A DNA stretch of 36,409 nt from an uncultured Clostridia bacterium (GTDB lineage Bacteria; Bacillota; Clostridia; Oscillospirales; Ruminococcaceae): positions 1-36,409 of the forward strand of contig CAMWMN010000011.1 of the NCBI GenBank assembly GCA_947175385.1, in the 5' to 3' direction. The position numbers and the translations under genes were made by a program. Position 1 is the stretch's first letter; the number at the start of each line of letters is the position of its first letter. Shown here piece after piece: positions 1-8,496 of the stretch. The notes below the pieces were generated by a model. The model saw nothing but the letters and a program-made list of their open reading frames with translations, ran no database searches and was not told the DNA's origin.

Positions 1-197
1 GTTAGTTGTTTGAGCTATAACCATAATCTGCTATTCCGAGAGAAGTTATGGCGCGTTATAACTCAAAGCAACCTATGGGTGACCAGTGCAAATCCGAAAT
101 GTGAGCGGCGCGGCATACCGCGAAGCGGTGTGCCGTGACGCTCAGCAAGCACAAATGAAATAGCTTTGCTATTTCATTTGTGCGGTTTCGGATTTGC
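1..197 (+). repeat. Repeated 5'-UTR element, copy A: conserved upstream block (1-87) plus three-way-junction RNA-like structure (88-197)
   Basis: Outer stem GCAAATCCGAAA (88-99)/TTTCGGATTTGC (186-197). Inner hairpin 102-144. Inner 16-bp perfect hairpin 149-183. About 10 nt before the RBS of the 218 CDS. Near-identical to 655-849. Confidence 0.8.
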
Positions 198-217
198 CAT
201 TAAAATAAGGAGACATT

Positions 218-625
218 ATGAAACCGATTCCCGGGCAAGTTTGGACGGATAAAAAACGCACGTTTCTGGGATTGCCGTGGTCGTTTACGCGGTATATCCT
301 CACGGAGAAAAAGCTGATTACACGCAAGGGATTCCTCAGTATCACCGAGGACGAGGTGGAACTGTATCGGATTCTGGACAAGAGCCTGAGAATCTCGTTC
401 GGGCAGCGGTTGGACGGCACTGGTACGGTGATCCTCAACTGCAAGGACGTGGACACGCCCGTTAAGGAGATACAGTCCATAAAGAAACCGCGCGAGTTTA
501 TGGAGATTCTCGAGAAATATGTGGACGAACAGCGCGACAAATACGGCACGCGCGGGCGGGATATTATGGGATTCACTCCGCATGACCATAACGATGATAT
601 TTGCGGAGAGAGTCACGATGTGTAA
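218..625 (+). CDS. PH-domain (bPH_2/YdbT-like) small protein
   Basis: Provided ORF; RBS aaggag upstream; sequence pattern ITRKGFLSITEDEVELYRILD...DVDTPVKEIQSIKKPREF resembles bacterial PH domains. Confidence 0.65.
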   Translation: MKPIPGQVWTDKKRTFLGLPWSFTRYILTEKKLITRKGFLSITEDEVELYRILDKSLRISFGQRLDGTGTVILNCKDVDTPVKEIQSIKKPREFMEILEKYVDEQRDKYGTRGRDIMGFTPHDHNDDICGESHDV

Positions 626-654
626 TAATAGTTGCTGGAGAATAACTGTTAGCA

Positions 655-849
655 GTTAGTTGTTTGGACTATAACCATAATCTGCTATTCCGAGAGAAGT
701 TATGGCGCGCTATAATTCCAAGCAGCCTATAGTCGACCGGTGCAAATCCGAAATGCGAGCAGCTCGGCTCACGCGTAGCGTGAACCGGGTCGCTCAGCAA
801 GCACAAACGAAATAGCAAAGCTATTTCGTTTGTGCGTTTTCGGATTTGC
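655..849 (+). repeat. Repeated 5'-UTR element, copy B
   Basis: Near-identical to copy A. Outer stem 742-753/838-849; inner hairpin 801-835 with a compensatory T-A to C-G change and an inverted loop relative to copy A. Directly before the RBS of the 871 CDS. Confidence 0.8.
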
Positions 850-870
850 TATTAAAATAAGGGGTAATTT

Positions 871-1539
871 ATGGACATTTCAAGAATAGCCGATATAGGC
901 ACGATAAGTCAAACCAGTCAGACGCGCTCGGTAGAACGGCGGACGGAGGATAAAGCCTCCACGCTTGCAACGGAGCACACCGACAGCTTTGTGAAGTCCG
1001 AGGCGGCGTTTATGCCCGCGTATACCAAGAAGTCCGCGCAAAAGCAGACCGCGGACAACAATCTGCTGCAAAAGGAGAACTCCGAGCGAACGATTGATAA
1101 GGTTGAGGAGAGCGGTGAGCAGGTTTCGCGCGGCGAGCTTATGACAAAAGGAATAAGCCACATAATCCGTGCGATGTTCGTCAAGCAAGGCGAGGTGCTG
1201 TTGGGCAGCGTTCCGTCTATTGGTGCGAAAATGTATGCCGAAGAGCTGTTGTCGCAGTTACGCGCGCTGTACGGAAACTCCGCTGCCGAGGAGAACACAC
1301 CCGAGTATTGGCAGCCCGATGAAACCGCCGCGCGTATGTTGATGTTCTTTGACAGCGTGGAATTGGGCGAGGGTACCACCCAGGCTCTGGGCAACAGGGA
1401 AAATACGCTGGAGCGTTCGTTCCTCAGCGCGTTCAACGAAACCGAACAGCTTTTCGGCGGTCGCGGTCGATTGCCGTTGGAGAGCTACGAAACCAAGAGG
1501 TTGGTTCTGGAAAGCTATTTTGCAAAGGCGGTTTTGTAA
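871..1539 (+). CDS. hypothetical protein
   Basis: Provided ORF with RBS (aaggggt); stop overlaps the ATG of the TatD gene (TAATG), so probably coupled. Confidence 0.7.
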   Translation: MDISRIADIGTISQTSQTRSVERRTEDKASTLATEHTDSFVKSEAAFMPAYTKKSAQKQTADNNLLQKENSERTIDKVEESGEQVSRGELMTKGISHIIRAMFVKQGEVLLGSVPSIGAKMYAEELLSQLRALYGNSAAEENTPEYWQPDETAARMLMFFDSVELGEGTTQALGNRENTLERSFLSAFNETEQLFGGRGRLPLESYETKRLVLESYFAKAVL

Positions 1540-2309
1540 TGCCTATTTTTGACACTCACGCGCACTATTGGCGCGCGGACTTCGGTGATGAACTGGACGC
1601 AGTTCTGGAGCGGCTTCCGAGCCAAGGTGTGGAGCGCGTTCTGGCGATTGGCTGCGATATTCCCACAAGTGTTGAGGAAATCGAGCTTGCAGAAAGATAC
1701 GATTATATCTATGCCGCCGTGGGATTCCACCCAGAGAACGCGGCGGAGTTGCCCGATGATTGGGAATCCAAACTGACGGAGCTGCTGAAACACGACAAGG
1801 CAGTGGCAGTGGGTGAAATCGGGTTGGATTATCACTACCCGGACGGCGCGCCCAAAGAGGTTCAGCGAGAGGTGTTTATCCGACAGCTTGAGATTGCTGA
1901 GCGGCTGAACTTGCCCGTGGTTATTCACTCGCGTGACGCAAGCGGAGATACGCTCGAAATTCTCAAGAAGTATAAGCCGCGCGGAGTGCTGCACTGCTTT
2001 TCCGGGAGTGCGGAAATCGCACGGGAGGTCGTAAAGCTCGGAATGTATGTCGGGTTTACGGGAGTATTGACGTTCAAGAACTCCAAAAAGGCTTGGGCGG
2101 CTTGCGAGGCTGTACCCATTGAGCGGCTGCTGTTGGAAACGGATTGTCCGTATATGGCACCCGTGCCGCATAGGGGCGAACGCTGCGACAGCTCGATGAT
2201 TAAGTTCACCGCCGCGAAAATGGCGGAGATAAAAGGGGTAGACACCGAAGAAATGATTGAGATAGCGCGTGAGAACGGGGAAAGGTTGTTTTTTGATGAT
2301 AACATATGA
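1539..2309 (+). CDS. tatD: TatD family metal-dependent hydrolase
   Basis: MPIFDTHAHYW, GEIGLDYHY, VIHSRDA, VLHCFSGS, LLLETDCPYMAPVPHRG are hallmark TatD motifs. Confidence 0.93.
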   Translation: MPIFDTHAHYWRADFGDELDAVLERLPSQGVERVLAIGCDIPTSVEEIELAERYDYIYAAVGFHPENAAELPDDWESKLTELLKHDKAVAVGEIGLDYHYPDGAPKEVQREVFIRQLEIAERLNLPVVIHSRDASGDTLEILKKYKPRGVLHCFSGSAEIAREVVKLGMYVGFTGVLTFKNSKKAWAACEAVPIERLLLETDCPYMAPVPHRGERCDSSMIKFTAAKMAEIKGVDTEEMIEIARENGERLFFDDNI

Positions 2310-2763
2310 AAAAGCCGCTCCGGCAATGCTTGATATGGTTTTGAAAATGCGCCGCGAATGCTGCGCGTGCGTTTTCGGGAAGGACGAAAGCGCGTTTGAT
2401 GGCGAATTTATGCGGATTTCCCGAGAGTACTTTGCCAATTCCGACCAGACTACGGTTCTCGCGTTTGACGGCGAGCGGGCGAAAGCCGCCTCCAAAGCTG
2501 TCGGCTGCGCGACAATGTGCTATATCACGCTTATGCCGACACTCGACCATCCGACAGGAAAACGCGGTCACGTAATGAATGTCTACACTGATCCGAATTA
2601 TCGGCGGCAGGGAATCGGGCGGAAGATGATGGAAATGCTGATCAACGAGGCGAGGGAGCGCGGAGTTACGCATATTTCGTTGGACGCTACTCCCGATGGA
2701 GCAAAGCTGTATAAATCGTTGGGGTTTAAGTACTCAAACGAAAATATGGAGATTATACTTTAA
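2296..2763 (+). CDS. GNAT family N-acetyltransferase
   Basis: MNVYTDPNYRRQGIGRKMMEMLINEARERGV acetyl-CoA binding motif; ATG at 2296 preferred over the upstream GTG at 2269. Confidence 0.88.
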   Translation: MITYEKAAPAMLDMVLKMRRECCACVFGKDESAFDGEFMRISREYFANSDQTTVLAFDGERAKAASKAVGCATMCYITLMPTLDHPTGKRGHVMNVYTDPNYRRQGIGRKMMEMLINEARERGVTHISLDATPDGAKLYKSLGFKYSNENMEIIL

Positions 2764-2872
2764 TGTGTTGCAACCTATCGAGGTGTAATCCAAACGCGTT
2801 ATAATTCACGCCAACAAATCGGCGATGCAATTTAAGCGCGTTATAACCCTAAACAAGTGTTTGGTAACTAAT

Positions 2873-2989
2873 GCAAATTCAAAACGCGAGCGGCGCGTTG
2901 CACTTTGCAAAGCAAAGTGAAGCGTGCCGCTCAGGCGAGTACAGACGGAAAATGCGAAGCATTTTTCGTCTGTACGGTTTTGAATTTGC
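2873..2989 (+). repeat. Repeated 5'-UTR element, copy C (three-way junction), with degenerate upstream block about 2764-2872
   Basis: Outer stem GCAAATTCAAAAC/GTTTTGAATTTGC (2873-2885/2977-2989). Inner hairpins GAGCGGC..CACTTTGC aaa GCAAAGTG..GCCGCTC and GTACAGACGGAAAATGC gaa GCATTTTTCGTCTGTAC. Directly before the RBS of the 3010 CDS. Confidence 0.8.
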
Positions 2990-3009
2990 CATTTAGATAA
3001 GGAGTTTAT

Positions 3010-3954
3010 ATGGATAGTGATGGCGGTCGAAGTGTAAATGAAAAGGAACACAAGGTGGCGAGGTTTTTCCTCGCGCCGCTTATCGGGCTTAACAAGGGGA
3101 TCTCCGCGCTGCTGAAAAGGGCATTGGGCGCGAATTACGCGGACGTTTCCGAGGAGGAGGTCCGCGATTTGGTGGACGCGCTCGCCAAGGACGAGGACGA
3201 GGACGGAATAGAGGAGAAGTCCGCAGAGATGATAAACAACATCTTTGAATTTGACGACCTCACCGCCGGAGACGTTATGACACACCGCACGTCTGTTGTC
3301 GGTGTGGACGTGAAGTCCATCACGCTCGATGATTTGATTTATCTCGCGCTGGAGATGGGCTTTTCGCGAATCCCCGCGTATGAGGAGAGCGTGGATAAAA
3401 TCGTCGGAATCGTTATCGTCAAGGACTTACTGTGCCTTATCGGTAAAGAGGATTTGTCCGATTTTAATATCGTGGATTTTCTGCGTGACGTGCAGTTTAT
3501 TCCCGAGGCTTGCAGCGCGTCCGATATTTTCAGGATCCTCACCGAAAACCGCGCGGGTATGGCGGTGGTGGTGGACGAATACGGCGGCACGGCGGGAATC
3601 GTTACGTTGGAGGACATAATCGAGGCGGTTATGGGCAATATCCAGGACGAGTATGATGACGAACAGCAGTTGATTACCAAAATCGGAAACCAAGTGTATG
3701 AGGTTTTGGGCGAGGCAGATCCCGATGAGGTGTTTGCGCTGTTTGGCGTGGAGCTGCCCGAGGATCACGAGTATGAAACCGTCGCGGGATTTGTTGCGGA
3801 TAAGCTCGGCTATATCCCCGAGGATACGGACGGAACACACCGCGCGTCGGTTCTGCCGTCCGTGGATTATGAGGGAGTAAAGCTGGTAGTTATGCGGGTC
3901 GAGGACAGAACAATGCGGAAAATCCGCGTGATTAAAATGCCCGAAAAGTCATAA
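3010..3954 (+). CDS. hemolysin/CorC-type CBS-domain protein (CorC_HlyC C-terminal domain)
   Basis: Two CBS regions (DVMTHRTSVVGVDV...; ENRAGMAVVVDEYGGTAGIVTLEDIIEAVMGNIQDEYD) and a C-terminal transporter-associated domain. Confidence 0.92.
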   Translation: MDSDGGRSVNEKEHKVARFFLAPLIGLNKGISALLKRALGANYADVSEEEVRDLVDALAKDEDEDGIEEKSAEMINNIFEFDDLTAGDVMTHRTSVVGVDVKSITLDDLIYLALEMGFSRIPAYEESVDKIVGIVIVKDLLCLIGKEDLSDFNIVDFLRDVQFIPEACSASDIFRILTENRAGMAVVVDEYGGTAGIVTLEDIIEAVMGNIQDEYDDEQQLITKIGNQVYEVLGEADPDEVFALFGVELPEDHEYETVAGFVADKLGYIPEDTDGTHRASVLPSVDYEGVKLVVMRVEDRTMRKIRVIKMPEKS

Positions 3955-4833
3955 TCCCGCATATTCCGAAACAAGCGAAAGAGTGGAGCTGTACCGCTCA
4001 TCGTCCGTATCGCAGCCCGTCACCACCGAAATGTATGTATCGCTATCTTTGACAAATGCCGAGATAAGGCAGCAGCCCGCTTTTGAGGTCGTTCCCGTTT
4101 TCAGACCGATTGCGTCTTTGCGGTAAAATTCGTCATCGGGATTCAGAAGGCGGTTTGTGTTCGTCCAGTTGATGTTCTCGCCCGACTCAAAAACAACGTA
4201 TTTTTGGTACTCCGTGACGATTTCCCGTATTTCGGGAACAGACAGCGCATATTTCGCCAGAACGCTCAAGTCGCGCGCGGTGGAATATTGTCCGCGGCTG
4301 TCGCTGCCATCGGGAGTGGTAAACCGGCTGTTGTTCATTCCGAGTTGTTTCGCGGATTCGTTCATAAGTTCGCAGAAATGTTCCACGGCGGCAGAATTGG
4401 ACAACTCTTCGTTCGGATTCTCCGCCCTCGCGACAGAAACCGCGACCGTATAAGCCGCGTCATTCCCCGACACCATCAGCATTCCGCGAATCAAATCGCG
4501 CAATGTGAGTTGATGTCCGGGCGCAATCAGGCAGACGCTGGACTCGGGCGGCAGCATTTGCAGCTCACTCCCGACGGTAATCACCTCATCGGGACGCATA
4601 CTCTTCAGTGCAACCGAGGCAGTCAGCAGCTTTGTAAGGCTTGCCGGAGCAACGCGCATATCAGCGTTGTATTCAAACAGTGTTTCGGCGTTGCCTTCTC
4701 GGCATACTATCGCTGCCATTCCGTCAAATTCCTTGTTATTTGGCTTTTTGTACTCGCAAATCAGTATTGCCAACACCGTGACAAGCAAAAGCAACGGAAT
4801 GGCGCACTTAATGATCCGTATAAATTTATTCAT
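3949..4833 (-). CDS. D-alanyl-D-alanine carboxypeptidase (peptidase S11, DacF-like)
   Basis: SxxK motif APASLTKLLTA, SGNDAAYTVA, LKTGTTSKAG. Confidence 0.92.
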   Translation of the reverse strand: MNKFIRIIKCAIPLLLLVTVLAILICEYKKPNNKEFDGMAAIVCREGNAETLFEYNADMRVAPASLTKLLTASVALKSMRPDEVITVGSELQMLPPESSVCLIAPGHQLTLRDLIRGMLMVSGNDAAYTVAVSVARAENPNEELSNSAAVEHFCELMNESAKQLGMNNSRFTTPDGSDSRGQYSTARDLSVLAKYALSVPEIREIVTEYQKYVVFESGENINWTNTNRLLNPDDEFYRKDAIGLKTGTTSKAGCCLISAFVKDSDTYISVVTGCDTDDERYSSTLSLVSEYAGL

Positions 4834-5022
4834 AATGATTCTCCCTTCTGTTCAAACAGCATATTAGCTTGCATTTTCCCTACCTGCGGCAGGGGAAACG
4901 CAAAAAAAACCAAGTCTGTTTATGTGTACATTATAACACAAAAGAGGACGGAGTTTCTGAAGATTTTCTTACGATTTTATTATGATTTTATTAATTTACA
5001 AAACGCATAGGAGTGGTAAATT

Positions 5023-5658
5023 ATGACAAAAAAACAACTTGCCGCCGAGGTTATCGCGCGACTGAAAGAGGAATACCCCGAGGTGAAATGCGCGCTTGTC
5101 TACTCAAAGCCGTATGAGCTGCTTATCGCCACACGGCTTTCGGCGCAATGCACGGATGTACGCGTGAATAAGGTTACCCCCGCGCTGTTTGAGCGTTTCC
5201 CGAGTGTGGAGAAGTTCGCGGACGCGGAGGTCAGCGATGTGGAGGAATACATAAAGTCCTGCGGACTGTTCCATACAAAGGCGCGGGATATTGTGGAGAT
5301 GTGCCGCGTTTTGCGCGATGTTCATGGCGGGGAAGTTCCCGATTCGATTGAGGAACTTGTAAAGCTCCCCGGGGTAGGACGCAAAACCGCGAACCTGATT
5401 GTCGGGGATCTGTACGGAAAGCCCGCGATGGTGTGCGATACTCACGTGATTCGGCTTACAAATCGACTGGGACTGTCCACAGGTACGGACGCGGCAAAGG
5501 TGGAAAAGCAGCTCCGCGCGGTCGTTCCACCCAAGGAGGGTCTGATGCTGTGCCATAGACTGGTGTGGCACGGGCGTGGCGTTTGCTCCGCGAGAGCACC
5601 GAAATGCGGAGAGTGTACGTTGGCGGGGATTTGCAAGTCAAATAAGCCCGATAAATAA
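5023..5658 (+). CDS. nth: endonuclease III
   Basis: HhH motif LPGVGRKTANLIVGDLYGKPAMVCDTHVIRL and C-terminal 4Fe-4S Cys cluster (C..C..C.LAGIC). Confidence 0.95.
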   Translation: MTKKQLAAEVIARLKEEYPEVKCALVYSKPYELLIATRLSAQCTDVRVNKVTPALFERFPSVEKFADAEVSDVEEYIKSCGLFHTKARDIVEMCRVLRDVHGGEVPDSIEELVKLPGVGRKTANLIVGDLYGKPAMVCDTHVIRLTNRLGLSTGTDAAKVEKQLRAVVPPKEGLMLCHRLVWHGRGVCSARAPKCGECTLAGICKSNKPDK

Positions 5659-5660
5659 AA

Positions 5661-5686
5661 GACCGCTCCCGAAAGCGGGAGCGGTC
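5661..5686 (+). terminator. Rho-independent-type hairpin downstream of nth
   Basis: GACCGCTCCCG aaag CGGGAGCGGTC perfect 11-bp stem. Confidence 0.7.
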
Positions 5687-5790
5687 AGACTGTCGATAAA
5701 CCCTCATCTGCGTCGTCAGGGGTTTGTCGGCAGCCATAAAGGCTAGCCGACAAGCCGCTTCCTAGCATCTGAGGGCTTCTCGACAGTCTG
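5686..5790. repeat. ~105-bp intergenic palindromic element (MITE-like or structured RNA)
   Basis: Termini CAGACTGTCGA/TCGACAGTCTG; inner CCCTCA/TGAGGG; apical TTGTCGGC-AGCC-ataaa-GGCT-GCCGACAA. Confidence 0.65.
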
Positions 5791-5821
5791 AAAGGTGACT
5801 TTTTATACAAGCGGGTTTGGT

Positions 5822-6730
5822 TTATTCGCCATAGATCTCAATACGAAGATCATCAAGATGGTCATAGTCAAAGACTTTGCCCTTGTAGGTGATTTTTATT
5901 TTTTTGCAGTATTCAAAGGTATGGATGTTGTTGCATCCATTTAATTCGATAACACTGTCGGGTAACTTAAGGTCTGTAAGACTGGCGCAGTATTGGAAAG
6001 CATAGGTCTGGATTGTGGTCACCCCGTCGGGGACATCAAGGCTTTCCAGATTTGTACAGCTCGCAAATGTCTCTCTGCCGATTACGGTTATGCCGGCGGG
6101 CAATTTAACACTTTTAAGACCTGTGCAGCTCTTAAATACCAAGTCGCCCATAGTGGTGGCTCCGTCGGGTATTTCAATGCTTGTCAGACTTTCGCAGCCG
6201 CAGAAAGCAGCATTGTCTATCGTAGTTACGCTGTCGGGAATATCAATGCTTGTGATACCTGCGCAGTTGTAAAAAGCCTGGATTCCGATTACGGTTACAG
6301 TATCGGGAATCGTGATGCTTTTGATGCCCGTATTGTTCACAAAGTCCTGCTTAAAGGCGCTGTCGCCGATTTTGACTACCGGCTTGTCCTCAATTGTATC
6401 GGGAATCACAATGTCGGTTGGATCCCCCTCATAACCGGCGATTACAATGCCGTTAAGAGCGTCATCGTAGAAGTACTTAAATTCGCCGTTGCTCTTGATT
6501 TCGGGTTTAATATCCTGTGGAGTGCTGACATCTCCGCCCACTTGTGAATCCTCGCTTGTATCTGTGGAGCTGTCGTTTCCAACCGTTGACGAGGGTTCGC
6601 TTGTCTGAGAGGAGTTATTTGTCTGCGTGGAGTTGTTGTTCCCGATGGGGGTTTTGTCGTTGTTTCCGCTGCACGCCGTCAGGGTAAGAAGAATAGCCGC
6701 GCTTGCTAAAATCGGTATAATCTTTTTCAT
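5822..6730 (-). CDS. BspA-like leucine-rich repeat (LRR_5) lipoprotein
   Basis: Lipobox LTACS; repeats such as ITSIDIPDSVTTIDNAAFCGCESLTSIEIP. Confidence 0.92.
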   Translation of the reverse strand: MKKIIPILASAAILLTLTACSGNNDKTPIGNNNSTQTNNSSQTSEPSSTVGNDSSTDTSEDSQVGGDVSTPQDIKPEIKSNGEFKYFYDDALNGIVIAGYEGDPTDIVIPDTIEDKPVVKIGDSAFKQDFVNNTGIKSITIPDTVTVIGIQAFYNCAGITSIDIPDSVTTIDNAAFCGCESLTSIEIPDGATTMGDLVFKSCTGLKSVKLPAGITVIGRETFASCTNLESLDVPDGVTTIQTYAFQYCASLTDLKLPDSVIELNGCNNIHTFEYCKKIKITYKGKVFDYDHLDDLRIEIYGE

Positions 6731-6891
6731 ATTCGTTTTCCTTTCTTAACATCTTTGGGGTGATGTATGTAATACAATTTAATATATTATATCACAAATT
6801 TAATGTGGTTTCAAGATATATGTTACACAAATTCTGAAATTTCGTATTTGCGGAATTTGTTGATATTACCAAAATTTAAGGAGATGATTTT

Positions 6892-7461
6892 ATGGATTTC
6901 GTCACCGAAGTAAAATCCCTTGCGGTGAAGGCTCGTGAACGCGACACGAAATTCCACAGATTCGGTGCGTTGGGGCACAGGTATGAATTTAATCCGCCGA
7001 TTTTAATTGACAAGGTGCACGAATTTGAGGCGGCAAGCGGCTTGACGCTCCCGGAAGCGTATGTTCTCTACCTTACACAAATCGGAAACGGCGGCGCGGG
7101 ACCGGATTACGGACTGTTCCCGTTAGAGAAAATCAAAGCGATTTACGACCCCAATGAGGAGATTTTCCTTGATAAAAAGGATTATGACGAGGAGTGGGTG
7201 GAGATATGCCGCGCGTATGATGAATCGCTTGAAAATGATGACGGCGAGTATCTGCGAATCGAGAGCCGTGCGTTTAACGGCTCGGTGATTATCGGTACAC
7301 CCGGCTGTACAATGTACACGATTCTGATGTGTAAGGGTGAGAATTACGGAAAAATCGGCGTAATTGATTCCGATATGGTCGAGGAGTACGTTCCGCAAAT
7401 CTCAGACAAGACCTTTGAGGAGTGGATCCTTGAATATTTTCGGAAAGCGGCGGAAGGATAA
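6892..7461 (+). CDS. SMI1/KNR4 (SUKH) family protein
   Basis: EFEAASGLTLPEAYVLYLTQIGNGGAGPDYGLFPLE is typical of SUKH domains. Confidence 0.88.
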   Translation: MDFVTEVKSLAVKARERDTKFHRFGALGHRYEFNPPILIDKVHEFEAASGLTLPEAYVLYLTQIGNGGAGPDYGLFPLEKIKAIYDPNEEIFLDKKDYDEEWVEICRAYDESLENDDGEYLRIESRAFNGSVIIGTPGCTMYTILMCKGENYGKIGVIDSDMVEEYVPQISDKTFEEWILEYFRKAAEG

Positions 7462-7462
7462 A

Positions 7463-7499
7463 AAATCCGCGCTCGGGGAGAGCGCGGATTTGATTTTTA
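7463..7499. terminator. Bidirectional-type terminator between convergent genes
   Basis: AAATCCGCGCTC ggggag AGCGCGGATTT flanked by A and T tracts. Confidence 0.75.
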
Positions 7500-8156
7500 T
7501 CATCCGTTGATTGCTTTGTACAGATCTTCTATGTGTTGATAGTCATAGGAAGTTCCCTTGTATGTTGCGTTTATGCTTTCACAATGAGCAAAGGCGTCAT
7601 AGCCGATTTCGGTCACGCTGTCGGGAATGGTTATATTCGTAAGGCTTGAGCAATTATCAAAGGCATAGTCGCCGATTTTGGTAACGTTGCTCGGGATAGT
7701 TATGCTTGTAAGGTTCATACAGTTGACGAACGTACTTACACCGATTTCTGTCAGACCACTGCCGATAGTCACGCTTGCAAGCCCCGTGCAGTAATCAAAA
7801 ACGTGGTCGCCCATCTTAATTACACTATTGGGAATAGTTATGCTTGTAATGTCCGTAAGCCCCGCAAACGCTCCGTCTTCGAGCTTAACAACGGGACTCC
7901 CCTCCAGAGTATCGGGAATTATTACTCTTCTTGTTTCTCCCTCATAAACGGTTATCACCATACCGTTTAATTCGCTGTCAAATTTATATTTGAACCTGCT
8001 TTTGAACCCGCTGTCGGGCGTGCTGTTGTTTATAAGTCCGGACGAGGGCGAGTTGTTCGGTTTTTTGGTAGTTCCCGTGTTCCCGTTGTTTCCGCTGCAC
8101 GCTGTGAGAAGCATAATGCCAACCAAAGCCGCCGTCGTGAAGTTTTTTGCTTTCAT
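7500..8156 (-). CDS. BspA-like LRR_5 lipoprotein (paralogue of 5822-6730)
   Basis: Lipobox LLTACS; LRR_5 repeats; shared ELNGMVITVYEGE..VIIPDTLEGSPVVKLEDGAF block. Confidence 0.92.
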   Translation of the reverse strand: MKAKNFTTAALVGIMLLTACSGNNGNTGTTKKPNNSPSSGLINNSTPDSGFKSRFKYKFDSELNGMVITVYEGETRRVIIPDTLEGSPVVKLEDGAFAGLTDITSITIPNSVIKMGDHVFDYCTGLASVTIGSGLTEIGVSTFVNCMNLTSITIPSNVTKIGDYAFDNCSSLTNITIPDSVTEIGYDAFAHCESINATYKGTSYDYQHIEDLYKAING

Positions 8157-8448
8157 AAAAAGTTCCTCCTAAAATGATTTTGCAAGTCCCTCGTATATTT
8201 TGAGGGGGTGTTGCATACCTGCGCTGTAAAGTATATCGATATTATATCACATTGTATTGCGTTTTGCGATATACATAATTAACAAATTGTCGGGAAATTA
8301 TACGAAAAAATGTGAATTATGTGCAAAATATTAATGCGTGTACAGTTCTGTGTGCTTTTCCCCGACAAACTGAAAATTGAAATTATAAAGCTATTAAGGA
8401 ATCGCTGATTAAATGGTTTTTACAAAATCTTAAGCCTTGTTTTATACA

Positions 8449-8475
8449 GTTCTCCCCGCCTGCGGCGAGGAGAAC
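8449..8475. repeat. REP-like small palindrome
   Basis: GTTCTCCcCGCC tgc GGCGaGGAGAAC. Confidence 0.5.
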
Positions 8476-8496
8476 CGCAATTAAACCAGTGTTTCC

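Noticed and set aside
88-197. Interpretation of the repeated leader as a classical metabolite riboswitch
   Set aside because: Downstream genes are functionally unrelated and loop sequences are not conserved between copies; only the architecture is.
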